A DNA stretch of 64,000 nucleotides from Atopsyche davidsoni (taxonomy: Eukaryota; Arthropoda; Insecta; Trichoptera; Hydrobiosidae). Positions 1 through 10,515 of this stretch are shown piece by piece (positions within the stretch are counted from its first letter, which is position 1; each line of letters opens with the position of its first letter). The stretch covers positions 14,370,001-14,434,000 of the forward strand of contig JAILWY010000013.1 in the NCBI GenBank assembly GCA_022113835.1, given 5' to 3'. The translations under genes were made by a program, and so were the position numbers. The notes under the pieces are model-generated. The model made no database searches and was not told the DNA's origin. It saw nothing but the letters and a program-made list of their open reading frames with translations.

Positions 1-60
1 CGCTGCGCGAGCCACGCAAGCCACGTGGGCCACGTGAGCCACGTGAGCCACGCCGGCTAT
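1..60. repeat. 9-bp minisatellite with CACGTG E-boxes, cut by window edge
   Basis: About five head-to-tail copies of a 9 bp unit (GCCACGTGA/GCCACGTGG/GCCACGCAA) occupy positions 10-52. Three units contain the palindrome CACGTG, the core of bHLH E-boxes. The array may extend to the left of the window. Confidence 0.7.
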
Positions 61-1960
61 GTGACAAACCTTCAAGATCCTGCATTATAACTTGAAAAGA
101 ATTTGTTTTTCATGAGTAACCGGGGGTGTTGCTTGAAAACGGCTCGATAGTGTCTGACATTAACTACTGGAGAAGTAGAACCTTTTTATGTTATGCTCTC
201 AGTTTGGTGGCCATAGTGAACCATCTTGTAAATAACTTAGTCGTTGCTTAACGCTCCCCATACGCATTCTAACTGAAATTTACACCAATATCACAAAATA
301 TATATCTGACACACTGTATTACTGTACCTAAGCAATGGGAACCTATTTTGTGAATAATTCATTCAGTTGCTATGATATAAATTTTATCCACTCCTAATTG
401 AATAATTTAAGCAAGTGTCAAATGATATTCAGAATATAATGCATTTGCATGGGTTTTGACGTTTGAGGCAAATCATTGGAACAATTCCATTGAAATATTT
501 TTAGTACAATACTGTACTGCCTTTTTTTACGTTTTAAACTTTGCTGCGAGAGTCGGGTGGTGACTTCATTATCATGTAGGTCTATGCATATTGAATGGGA
601 GATTTGACTTTAATAATATCCAGCAAGGATATATTATTATGACACTGATTTTTTTTAAGACTTATAATTTAACAAGCCAGAACAGAAAAGATTTTTAAAC
701 TCAATGGTAAAAGAGCTTTTATAGGATTGTATGATTTATGAATTATTTATTTACTATTTACATGAGCAACACAGTACACACATCTATTGCTTGATGATAT
801 TTTAATAATATTTTTTTTTGTTAAGATAGCTTGCTGCTTAACGAGAGAGAACTCATATTATTTTAGCCAATCAAGGTACACTTTGAAAGCTCTAGGCAAT
901 TGCTGAGAACAGCCCAGGGCTTGAAGCCGTGAAGTGTGGAGTGCGGGGTACACTGAACAGCATGAGTGACCTGCTACCCATTCACCCCCGGAAGGAGGCG
1001 GTCTTCTTACTTAACCACCCTCTGTGTTGGTCATCCCCCGGGCCGGATCGTGATAGCTCTCGCTGATGTGGGTCTGCCGCTATATTCGCAAAAACTACCC
1101 GAGTTTTTATACCCCAGTAAGTAAATATTCAGTTTTCTCTTGTGCGATGAAGTGATACGCAAGAAAAAGTGAAAGTTGTTTGTACTGCGGGTTTTTTTTT
1201 TTTTGTATATTTTTTGAGCAATTTAAAAGATGTGTTCATAATATTTTAACTAGCAGAAATTTATTACACAGTAAAAAAAATAAATGTCTAACATAGTTTT
1301 AGGATTATTTGAAATGTAAGTAAAATATACGAATACATACATAGCACGGTAGCAGTGAATTACTTCGAATATATTGTAAATTTTAATATAAAAAAACTTA
1401 GTGAATTAGTAATCAAATTTAAAAACCTTCTTTTACGAACAAAAATGGAGTCAAAAGACCATAAAAATGTTTAAATTCAATCGCCTTAGAAGATACCGAT
1501 ATTCATTACCAATTGCGCCATCCGGCCCCGGTCTCCCCGTGAATAATTGTCAGGGGCGGCCGAGGGAATCACTTCTAATTGTTAATTTTCTGTCCCCGGG
1601 ACTTATGCAAATTGCTGGAGGAAAGTTGTCCCCCCCTCGAGGCCTATCGACATCTTGTTTTATGTCTCCAGGCCCGGACCGGGCCCGAACAAATCAATCT
1701 AACGACCGGGGCTTTCCATTAAATTACGCCCACCCCCCCCAGATATAAAGCCGGCCCTGAGACGAAACAACATTTAAACACCAATTATCATTTAATTGCT
1801 ACATTGATAATCATTATTTAAATTTTGTCTCCGTATTGAATTCCAATACACCGATGACACCATAACGATGAAAGTCGATCTTACAACTGTAAATCTCTTT
1901 GTTCAATTTAAATACACTGTGTAAACTTAAATATTTACATTTAGTTTTATGTCAATTACG
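61..1960. other. AT-rich intergenic DNA with two GC-rich patches
   Basis: No gene is supported. GC-rich patches lie at about 900-1090 and 1490-1760. A 93-codon open frame through the second patch has no recognisable domain and proline/glycine-rich content typical of chance ORFs in GC-rich noncoding DNA. The remainder is AT-rich with poly-T runs. Confidence 0.5.
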
Positions 1961-1965
1961 GATAA

Positions 1966-2250
1966 GTCAATCAGATGCGTATTTATTACCCATTACGGGC
2001 TTATTATATTTACTAATATGTAGAGTATGATTGTTAAAAATTCTCGATAAGTGGAAGTGATTCGTTAGTACAAAGGTTCGTACACCGGCCATGTAAGCCG
2101 GGGGATGTGGGTTTCAAATCCCACACAAATCACGATGATATTTTTCTGAGAGTTTCTTTAAATCATCTTCTATATATGAACTAATGTGCCTAATCATATT
2201 AGTAAATATAATAAGTCCGTAATGGGTAATCATATTAGTAAATTTAGTTT
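1966..2250 (+). mobile_element. tRNA-cored inverted-repeat element, copy 1
   Basis: A left arm begins with GTCAATCAGATGCGTATTTA, continues through a 'TTACCCATTACGGG' segment to ~2020, and is repeated inverted at the right end (about 2185-2243, slightly shortened). Between the arms are a conserved 5' flank (ATGATTGTTAAAAATTC), a complete tRNA-like cloverleaf (2059-2132), and a conserved 3' flank (CGATGATATTTTTCTGAGAG) leading into the right arm. The same plan recurs at 21009-21210 and 27340-27640, so this is a dispersed repeat family. There is no coding capacity; any mobilisation must be by a transposase or reverse transcriptase encoded elsewhere. Confidence 0.75.
2059..2132 (+). tRNA. tRNA-Thr(UGU)-like cloverleaf inside repeat, probably a pseudogene
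   Basis: It folds as a tRNA: acceptor GATTCGT/ACAAATC (6 of 7 pairs), positions 8-9 TA, D stem GTAC/GTAC, anticodon stem CCGGC/GCCGG (5 of 5) around loop CATGTAA, 5-nt variable region, and T stem GTGGG/CCCAC (5 of 5). Two features argue against a working tRNA. The T loop has 8 nt instead of 7, and position 33 is A instead of the near-universal U. It sits in a dispersed repeat with at least five sister copies. A-box and B-box sequences are present, so RNA polymerase III transcription is possible. Confidence 0.6.
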
Positions 2251-3960
2251 TAATTAAAATAATGATTTTATAGAAAATAAAACATTTGCACATGAGTTAT
2301 CATTCAATTACTCAATTAACAATTGTTATTAAAATTGGGCTCCCCGTGATTGATCTTTTTCAATACTAAAATATAATTAAAATTACAATAAGTTAAATAT
2401 TAATATTGATTTTTAAAAAATACAATGTTTGCATTTTAAGTATAATTTTTCATATACATTCATAATTGTTATTAAAATTGAACAAAAGATAAACATAGTA
2501 CTCAAAAATATATATTTCCGTGTATGATATACGAAAACAGTTAAAATTTACATTACATTATATTGTAATACAAATATTGATTGAATAATTTTATCAATGT
2601 AATATCTAACTATTATAACTTAATAGTTAATTTAATAGTTATTTGATGTATTTCAACTTAATCGATTAAAATAACTTATTTAATTTTTTAGATTTCTCGC
2701 TAAAATTGTATATTAAAGCGTTAGAGCATTACTTTTTTATGAATGCGTAAATATGGATAAAAAATCAACTCTTGTCAAACTGAAAACTTTTTTTCTCATT
2801 GTGACATTTTTCTTTGGAGTTCATTCGATTAAGATGCTATGTACAATATTTTATAGGTTATATATAAAGAAACACACTTTGCTGATTTATTTTAAACTCT
2901 GTTTGATTTAACGCAAAAACTTTTTAGCCAGTCGCCATAAAAAGCGTAAACGTAATTTATTAATATCAAAAATTTAGTTTTTCAGCGGAATTACTACCTT
3001 GTAATGCGTCACCCCACTGTGCGTGCCATTGAACCTTTTTTATCCCGTAAAAAGCAATTTCATTTTTGATACCCAATTCCTTTTCGGGAATCGTAAAAAA
3101 AGCACCTCCGCCGTAACGAAAATGTACAATTTTAAGAAAACAGGCAGTGAATGATCTGCCCGCCGCACTATTCTGTTTATCGCGCAAACAACAAATACTC
3201 GCGAGCTTTCCGCTATCGATCCGCCTAATAAGAAACACCATTTTCAAAAAAAAAAAAAAAATGCCCAAACCTCCCCTCTTTGCGTTTAAAATAGTTTTGT
3301 ATTTTTTCGTTTGACTGCGAGCATTTCTCTCCCCCAGCCGAGAATGTTGATGCGATATTTCACGATTTTTCCCACAGAGCACTACAATCCGCGTTCCCTG
3401 TACGAGGTAGGATCGGAGGCTGTTCTAGAGCAGTTATCGATTGCTGGAACTTAGGGAGGAATATCGGATCGAAATAACAAGATGTACGACCCCTCTCTGT
3501 GATAAATTTACTTAGAATACATGTATATCTTATTACTTATGCTGGGAACTCTTTTACGTGTGAGGTTTACGTGTACGCCATAGCTTTAAAATTAGTTTCA
3601 AAGTAAATATATATACTCACGATTAATGACACAGAACAAATAAATATTTTACTGCACAGAATACATTTATGTTATGAAACAAGGTATTTAATTCGAATGG
3701 CAGAAACATATATAATATTAAAAGTCTCGTTGATCTATTCAATATTGAAAATGCGACAACTGTTAACGATATGTCGAATGTGAGCCAGACTTGCGTGCAC
3801 TTTTGCAGATTGAATGTGCATTTACTTCAGTATTCCATTCGGCTACTATGCAAAGTGTGAATAAAAAAAAATGTATAAAAAAGTCGTTGTTTATTTAAAA
3901 AAGTCTAATGTTGAATTCACTAAAGTCACTGTATCTCTGTAAAAAATCACTGTATTATTT
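2251..3960. other. AT-rich intergenic DNA
   Basis: No supported gene. A 138-codon minus-strand frame (2966-3382) contains a poly-F stretch encoded by a poly-A run and no domain I recognise, so I treat it as chance. Confidence 0.5.
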
Positions 3961-3966
3961 ATTTTT

Positions 3967-4464
3967 GTGAAGACCGTCTCACAGGAAGTACGATTTTGCC
4001 TATACAGGTTTTATTGATTGATAATGAAATATTGAACATTGATTAAAGAAACTCTCAGATAAATATCATCGTGATTTTGTGTACATGGCCGGTGCACTAC
4101 CATTTTCTTTAAAAATAAAAATAATAATATCTAGATCGGATTTAAATGCTTCACTCAGTATTTGTGTTAAAATTCTAGTATTGCAAGTCACACAATATTT
4201 AATTGGCATAATAAGTACGTTGTTTCACTTATAGGATATGATTGTCAAAAATTCTTACTAACTACCAGTGATTTGTTGGTATAATTGGTTATTGCACCGG
4301 CCATGTAAGCTCAGGGATATGGGTTCAAATCGCACACAAATCACGATGACATTTTTCTGAGAGTTTCTTTAAGCAATTTTCAATGTTTGAAAAAATGTCA
4401 AAATCATTATCAATCAATCAAACCTGTATAGGCAAAATCGTACTTCCTGTGAGACGGTCTTCAC
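3967..4464 (+). mobile_element. tRNA-cored element with alternative outer arms (type B), inverted pair
   Basis: The ends are inverted copies of an arm starting GTGAAGACCGTCTCACAGGA (3967-4030 and 4400-4464). Inside the left arm is an inverted 3' flank followed by a truncated reversed tRNA core (~4042-4102). Inside the right arm is a + strand tRNA-like core (4270-4343) with its 3' flank. The 5' flank of this core (about 4133-4250) differs from copy 1 but is shared with the neighbouring copy and with 11808-12092. Confidence 0.65.
4270..4343 (+). pseudogene. Degenerate tRNA-like core
   Basis: The acceptor stem GATTTGT/ACAAATC pairs perfectly (7 of 7) and the loop CATGTAA is intact, but the anticodon stem (CCGGC/GCTCA) and T stem are broken. 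The B-box sequence GGGTTCAAATC is close to consensus. It is a decayed sister of the core at 2059-2132. Confidence 0.6.
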
Positions 4465-4495
4465 TAAACCAATAATATATTTAACAAGTGCGTGT

Positions 4496-4740
4496 ATAAT
4501 AATATCCAGATCGGATTTAAAAATGCTTCACTCAGTACTTTTGCAAGTCACACAATATTTAATTGGCATAATAAGTACGTTGTTTCATTTATAGGATATG
4601 ATTGTTAAAAATTCATGCCTAGTACTAGTGATTCGTTGGTATAATTGGTAATGCACCGGCCATGTAAGGTGGGGAATGCGGGTTCAAATCGCACACAAAT
4701 CACGAAGATATTTTTCTGAGAGTTTCATTTAATTAATTTA
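4496..4740 (+). mobile_element. tRNA-cored element, type B 5' flank, near-tandem copy
   Basis: Positions ~4496-4612 repeat ~4125-4250 (CAGATCGGATTTAAA through the 'CACACAATATTTAATTGGCA' segment to GATTGTTAAAAATTC). A tRNA-like core at 4630-4702 follows: D stem GTAT/ATGC (4 pairs including G-T), loop CATGTAA, acceptor 6 of 7. The usual 3' flank follows to ~4735. The duplication makes a direct repeat ~365 bp apart. Confidence 0.6.
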
Positions 4741-5339
4741 ACTGTCACTTTATTTTGCTATGTCGAAAGTTGATTTTTTTACAGAGTATTGAGAAAACTA
4801 TACATTATATTTATCTATTTTTTATTATTTAATTAACGTCCATTTTCAGGGTTAAATAAAATCTTGAAGATGTTGAAAAATTGGATAAAATGACGACTTT
4901 CAAAACCAAAGTTTGTTGAAGATTTTTTTTTTTTTAATTTTCAAATTAATCCGAACAGAAGGGTTTATAATTAATCTTTTAATTCCAATTGAAAAAAAGG
5001 GTCATAAATGTTTAGGATTCTTGGAACAGGAACATCGCGAAACTCCAATCCCGAAACTTCAATCGGAAAAACACATATTTATCACATTAAAAGTAAATTA
5101 TAAGAAATAAATATATAAATCGTAGTAGTAGAAAGGATGTTTCTAACTTTCTGCATTTAAATCTTTTTGATTAGTGCAGTCGATTTTTCGCAATAGGTAC
5201 AAGCAAATGGTCCAAAAACTCGAATATGGTATCACGGCTCTTAAGCAATTTTCTTTATTTGAAAAAATGTAATTACATTTACAAAATATTTCAAATATTG
5301 AAAAAATATAGCAACCAGTTCTGTCATATTTACAGGCCG

Positions 5340-5560
5340 TTGAATTGCGGATGTGTCCGGAGAGGGTGTAAGAAGTCCCGACTTGACCGGCTTTACCGGA
5401 CAAATGTCTCTGAGTAATGGGCCCTCGAGGCGCCGCTCCGGGCGCTGCGCCCCTTCACTGGAGGACAAGATGAATGGGGTTTTTGTAGGACTTTGCCAAG
5501 AACTGGGGGGCGTCGCTCCAGCCCTCGGCCGGCTTGTAATGTCTGAGCTGAATCCTAATT
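5340..5560. other. GC-rich island
   Basis: A ~220 bp GC-rich block in AT-rich flanks. Short open frames on both strands overlap one another and have no recognisable domain. The flanks (4741-5339 and 5561-5830) hold nothing I can identify. Confidence 0.3.
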
Positions 5561-5854
5561 TTCAATGTATTCAAAATAAAAAATATATTCGTTTGAGTAA
5601 ACCACGACACACACGATTTATTTAAAAAATTTATTAAAAAAAAAATGAAATTCTTCGAGAGCAACAAATGTAAGATTTCCAAATGTATTCACCTTAAAAG
5701 CTTTCATCGTGCTAGTTATGAGAAGTTTTTTGACGGTTTGTATAATATTAGCTTACAAAGTTAAAAAAGATAATCTAAAAAATATAAATTATTAAGAGAT
5801 ATTAAGAAATTTAATATTTGTCATATTTTAGGTTATTACTAATATGATTAGGAT

Positions 5855-6182
5855 AATATTTTTGTATAAAATACTTGAGTGATTTTCCACATTTTTGTTT
5901 TTATTAGTGGTCAGGTACATTAAAATCTTTAAATTTATTACATTTTAATTACATTTATTACATTATAAATTTAGTACATTAAAATCACATTAGCCCTTAC
6001 CACCTGACAATCATTCTCTCTCTTTCCAACAACCTCTCCCTCTAACAATTGTTTACCTAATTGCTTATAATTATATAAAATCTCACTCTGTTTGATAATG
6101 CCAACGTGAAAGGTTGGCGAAACCGGTCACTAATAAAAACAAAAATGTGGAAAATCACTCAAGTATTTTATTCAAAAATATT
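5855..6182. mobile_element. Foldback/MITE, 328 bp with ~56-bp terminal inverted repeats
   Basis: The left end (AATATTTTTGTATAAAATAC...) is repeated inverted at 6128-6182 with only a few mismatches, giving arms of ~56 bp. The interior has CT-rich sequence and, next to the right arm, a short GGTTGGCGAAACCGGT-type segment. A fragment of the tRNA-cored family (TTATTACTAATATGATTA, ~5834-5850) abuts its left end and the same family resumes at 6229, so this element probably inserted into one. Confidence 0.65.
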
Positions 6183-6228
6183 AAAATGGAATTCCACCAA
6201 GTACTCTCTGTCAAAAATATTGAATTTC

Positions 6229-6431
6229 TTAATATGATTAGGCACATTAGTTCACACATAGAAGATGATTAAAGAAATTCTCAGAAAAATATCATCGTGA
6301 TTATGATATTTTTCTGAGAATTTATTTAATCATCTTCTATGTGCCTAATCATATTAGTAATAATATAATAAACCCGCAATGGGTAATAAATACGCATCTG
6401 ATTGACGTTTAATAAAAAAAATAGACATACA
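6229..6431. mobile_element. Snapback derivative of the tRNA-cored family (no tRNA)
   Basis: The left half (AATATGATTAGGCACATTAG ... ATATCATCGTGATT) is the reverse complement of the element's 3' side, and the right half is that 3' side itself (ATGATATTTTTCTGAGAA ... GACGTTTAATAAAA). The two halves form a long hairpin. The tRNA core is absent. Confidence 0.7.
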
Positions 6432-8088
6432 TATTTTAAGTTTAAAAAATATTTCACAACACCTCGTGGTTTCTGGCTTGCCTGTCGATTTACTTGTTTG
6501 GTGCCTGTAAGCAATAAGTTTATCAGCTTTTTCAAGTCAGTGAGAGCATTTTGCCAAAATAGTTGGTAACTAAAAATAAAATAAATATATTTAGTGTGGG
6601 CTTTGTATGCCAACGCCTCTATTCATAAGTAATGCTAGAGGTAATATTACACTTTGCGTCACAGTATATATTAGTTTGAGAGGACCGCACAGATCTATTC
6701 GTATTAAATTTGGCTTGTATTATTTCTTACATTGCGGTGTATTACTCTCATAAATAGTCCTGCGAGGGAGATTTACATATAACGAGAATGAAACTTTCCA
6801 GACTGTAATTCTGTATGCCTAAACATCTAACTAATATGTTTCTACTAGGCTTAACCGTCTACTAAGCTTTGCGAGTAAAAAAGATTAATTACATTGATAC
6901 AAAAATATTTTAAAATATTAATCTTTTTATACATTCAATCAATGCGACTTGAAAATTATTTGATCATTGACGAAATAGCAAAAGTAATGAGTTAATATGT
7001 ATATTTGATTTCTAATGATATTTTTATTATTTTTGTGATAATCTTTTAACAATAAATGTGTCAGACAAATTCACAAATATTTTTGATACATATATAGATA
7101 AAGTTATGAAATAATTAGTTTTCTTATATTTTAATACGTTGAATGAAGCAATGGCATTTAAAAATATTTATACATTTACTGTAATTTTAAAGTTATTATT
7201 CAATATAGGAAAACAATAATTTTTTTGTTTCATTCATTCATTATTAATTCAACTTTTAAAATCATAAAAATAAAGTAAGGGTTCTTTAATTTAAAAATAA
7301 CTGAAATCATTGTTATTTTGCAAATCCATTAGAAAATATAAAACAACCAGACAGAAAGTTTGAAAGCATTTCGACTGGAAAATCTGAAACCTATTTAGAA
7401 CTTTAAAATTATTTTCAAAAGTAATCAATTCATTATAATGAAACAATATTATACAAAAAATCTACTATAAAGATTCAGTAACAATTTTATATTATAAGTT
7501 TCCGAAGGTTTTTTTTACTTTAGAGCAATTTTTAACAATATTTAAATAGTTTTACGTTCAATTTAATCATTCGAAAACCTATTAATTTTGTTCTTAAAGA
7601 TTTATTTAAGATTAATTATCTTTTATTTAATTATAAGTAGAAAATTAATATTGGTATTATATGCATAATTACTGAATTAAAGCCATATAAATTTATAATA
7701 TTTTCATGTATACTGTATGATGACTTAATTTTATGTAATCTCTATAATCTGTAAAATTGAAATTTTATTACATAATATTACTTTTTTAAGCATCTTTATA
7801 TTTAAATTAATAAAAAAATATCGTATATTGAGACACAGGTGAGCTTAAAATCGAAATTTTTTGACAATCTTACACCGTAGCAAAATCTTTTGAATGTTAT
7901 TTGCAAGTGTGAAGTTGATTTACATTATTAGCTAGCATTTTCTCCATTGTTTTTATACATGAATCAATAAAATTATATACGTATTCTCAATAAACCTGTA
8001 TGGGCGAAAATTCATATTTCTTAGATACTTTATCATTATCAGCGGTATGCTTCTGTACTTTAAAATTTAACACATTAAAAGAGCCATA
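6432..8088. other. AT-rich intergenic DNA
   Basis: Very AT-rich, with no gene, repeat family or RNA that I can support. Confidence 0.5.
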
Positions 8089-8480
8089 TAACTTATCTCA
8101 CTCCGCGCAATCATCCCAGAATGGGCTCCTTGAAAACTTGAGCAGGTCTCTTCTGACGTCACGGCTTCAATCAGATATACATATATCACAGCTGAAATTT
8201 CATACTTGAAATTATTCCCACCCCCAACTACCCTTCGTCTTACTCCGGCATCGGCCGTAAAAATATTGATTTAAAACGGGCCGCACGCCCGAGCCGGTCC
8301 CGCGCCACTATTTATGGGCTTCTTTATGTGAATCGTTATGGTAAACGTTTAGCTGACGGAGGCTCTTATGGTAATGTGATGATCTGTGGAGGGCGGGGGC
8401 GGGGTAGGTACTTAGCAGAGGGGCGCTAATGTCTGCCATGTGATCTCCCCACGTGTAGCTGTTTCATCCCGTACATCATA
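8089..8480. promoter_or_regulatory. GC-rich island with CRE and GC-box motifs (candidate enhancer)
   Basis: Seen: palindromic CRE TGACGTCA at 8154-8161, a GC-box cluster GGAGGGCGGGGGCGGGG near 8388-8404, and several TTTATGG/TTATGG motifs, all in a block much richer in GC than its surroundings. No convincing ORF. Inference: a conserved regulatory element. Its target gene is unknown; the nearest intact gene is the Kekkon gene 33 kb away. Confidence 0.3.
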
Positions 8481-9156
8481 TCCTGGACATCGATTTTTTC
8501 ATATTTCATAAAGTTTGTACGATATCCGAGGTGGTATAAATTTAAACATTTCATATTTATAACATATTTTACTCTAAAATTCACTCACCACTGCTTATTT
8601 TAACTTGAGTTATTTAATTATTTGACTTACGCCCACAAACGTATTCTGATAAAACCGTTTGACTAAATTGGTACAAAAGTCAAATTTGATTGTATCGTAA
8701 CTGATAAAAAAGTCATTAAAATATTGTTATTACTGTTTAAAGTACTTAAAAGACATTCCGTGTTTCATTTTAACTCAATAATAATAAAATTATCATTATT
8801 GTAATTAAAAAGCAAATTGTTTGAATTAAATCATAAACTGAGAAATCATGTGGTCAACTATAAATAATAAATATGCATTTTAAACCAATACAGATCTTCA
8901 TGTTTACAGTGTTTTCATGCTCATTGTTAACTTTTCTCATCGTTTTCTTTATAAATAGACAATTTAAAAACACATGTTACATATCTGTTACAAAGAGTAC
9001 AATGGAAATTGGGGTTGGATCAGTGAAATTTTCATTAATATACTTTCGCACTATAACCGAGTCGTATAAGCTCCATCGAAAAAAATAACCTGGCAACCAT
9101 ATGCTGTAAGTATAAAAAAATATTTTTAATATATACTTCCGATAAAACAGAATAAT
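8481..9156. other. AT-rich intergenic DNA
   Basis: Nothing identified. A 71-codon + strand frame here has no recognisable features. Confidence 0.4.
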
Positions 9157-9500
9157 CATATTTCGCCGGAAGCGAATGCGCGCCCTATTTGCCGCCGTCG
9201 CAATCTCAGTTTTCCGCGAAATTTGCACCGATCACGCGGCACTAAAATACACATTTCATCTCAAATGTTGTGGAAAAATCATAACAAACGAACGCCGCAA
9301 GTCGGATGGGGGGGGGGGTGAAGGTAGGGGGGGGGGAGGGGGAGGGGCACGGCCCGGAAGTTGTTCGGCTCGGGGAGATCCAAAATGGCGGCGCTTCCGC
9401 GACATGCAAACATTCCGAATAATGTGCAATAAACGGCAGATCTCCCGGCGACCCTGGGGTCTGCAAAATCAGCGAATGAACACCGTTGGTTGAATTTGAT
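9157..9500. promoter_or_regulatory. GC-rich island with G-tract and YY1/Pho-like site
   Basis: Contains a G-rich run at about 9308-9346 (several runs of 4-12 G, G-quadruplex-prone on the + strand) and AAAATGGCGGC at 9382-9392, which resembles YY1/Pleiohomeotic sites. Overlapping frames on both strands are low complexity (glycine or proline runs) and are not supported as genes. Confidence 0.3.
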
Positions 9501-9691
9501 TCTGCGACAGCGATGCAGTTGCTGGCGTCATATAAAAATATGCAGAGTTAAGCAGGGAGGTATGGATGATTTGTAATTTAACCCATACCTAGAGACGCAG
9601 GTTGGGAAATTCTTATACAAATCGTCATCGTCATCTGACTGGAAAAAAATAGTAATCGAGTAAAGTCTAAAAAAAAAAACCAAATTTGTAG

Positions 9692-9885
9692 GGTACTTGT
9701 TTTTTATCCGACCACCAAATTTTTTTAATGTACATGTACTCGCAGAGATAAGAATCTGTCATATGACGATGAGTCCCGTTGTGGCGTTTATTTCGTTCCT
9801 TTGCAGATTTCCATGACCGCTCAATTCGTTGGGTTAAGTTAGGTTAGGTACAAGTTTTTTGGTGGTCGGATAAAAAACAAGTACC
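9692..9885. mobile_element. 194-bp MITE, 8-bp TSD ATTTGTAG (copy 1 of 2)
   Basis: Terminal inverted repeats GGTACTTGTTTTTTATCCGA / inverse, ~26 bp. It is flanked by perfect 8 bp direct repeats ATTTGTAG at 9684-9691 and 9886-9893. A second copy with a different perfect 8 bp duplication is at 49742-49956. The interior carries a GGGTTAAGTTAGGTTAGG stretch similar to the insect telomere repeat. An 8 bp duplication with GG-starting ends fits Merlin or hAT/P-like superfamilies; the GG start favours Merlin (inference). Confidence 0.85.
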
Positions 9886-10122
9886 ATTTGTAGACAACAT
9901 CAAAGACAAGTAAACTGTTTAAGCTTGTCAGGTCTATCACTTCTTTCAAATTATTTTCTTGGCCTTCTTCATCTGATAGCCATTATTTTTCCCCTAGTGG
10001 TGATGGCTGGAAGGTTTTTATAATGAATGTGTAAAATGTACTAATTTGACTATGTGAAAACAGTGAAGAAAAACACTTCATGCACATTTGAATCGAGTTA
10101 TGCAGCATGTCATGCAACTTAC

Positions 10123-10226
10123 CTTGACCAAGTAGCGTACTGGCACTGGGTCGCGAGACAACTTTTCTAATATGTCCAGAAGCCCGGGTAAATATCCCAT
10201 CCTTTCGAATCATCGATAATGTGATT
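10123..10226 (-). pseudogene. Candidate captured exon (34 open codons between splice-like sites)
   Basis: On the minus strand an acceptor-like TTTTTTCAGTTATCAG precedes, and a strong donor CAAG|GTAAGTTG follows, a 104 bp segment. Only one frame is open: it starts ITLSMIRKDG and ends SASTLLGQ. The other two frames have stops. It lies inside the inverted-repeat element 9541-10511. This would fit a host gene fragment picked up by the transposon. I do not recognise the protein, and it could be chance. Confidence 0.3.
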
Positions 10227-10515
10227 CTGATAACTGAAAAATTTTCATAGTGAGTATGTAAAATGTATTCATTTAAATATGAGAAAACAGCGCGAAAACA
10301 CTACACGCACATTGTACAAGGTTTTTACGATCAGACATCATCTCTACTTGATGATGGTTCATGATAAAGAGTGGGAGTATCTGCTCATTACGAAATTTTT
10401 GTAATGTCAACATCCAAGTTACACTTAAAAAAAAAAAAAAAATAATTTTCGCTGAAATATGAGTGTGTAACTGTTATTTCAAATCATCCATACCTCTCTG
10501 CTTAACCCTGTATCT

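Larger units (their letters stand above)
9541..10511. mobile_element. ~970-bp element with ~32-bp inverted ends, host of nested MITE
   Basis: Left end (9541-9572, GTTAAGCAGGGAGGTATGGA...) and right end (about 10478-10511, inverted GTTAAGCAGAGAGGTATGGA) are inverted repeats with CAGRGTT termini. This resembles a non-autonomous mariner/Tc1-type element. The interior has two diverged direct copies (10024-10090 and 10252-10313, TATGTAAAATGTA-type) flanking a candidate captured exon (10123-10226, minus), plus the inserted MITE at 9692-9885. No transposase is visible. Confidence 0.55.

Noticed and set aside
2059..2132. Functional tRNA-Thr(UGU) gene
   Set aside because: A33 instead of U33, 8-nt T loop here, and membership in a dispersed repeat family make a decoding tRNA unlikely; kept as a tRNA-like core only.
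2966..3382. 138-codon minus-strand frame
   Set aside because: Contains a poly-F stretch from a poly-A run and matches no family I know.
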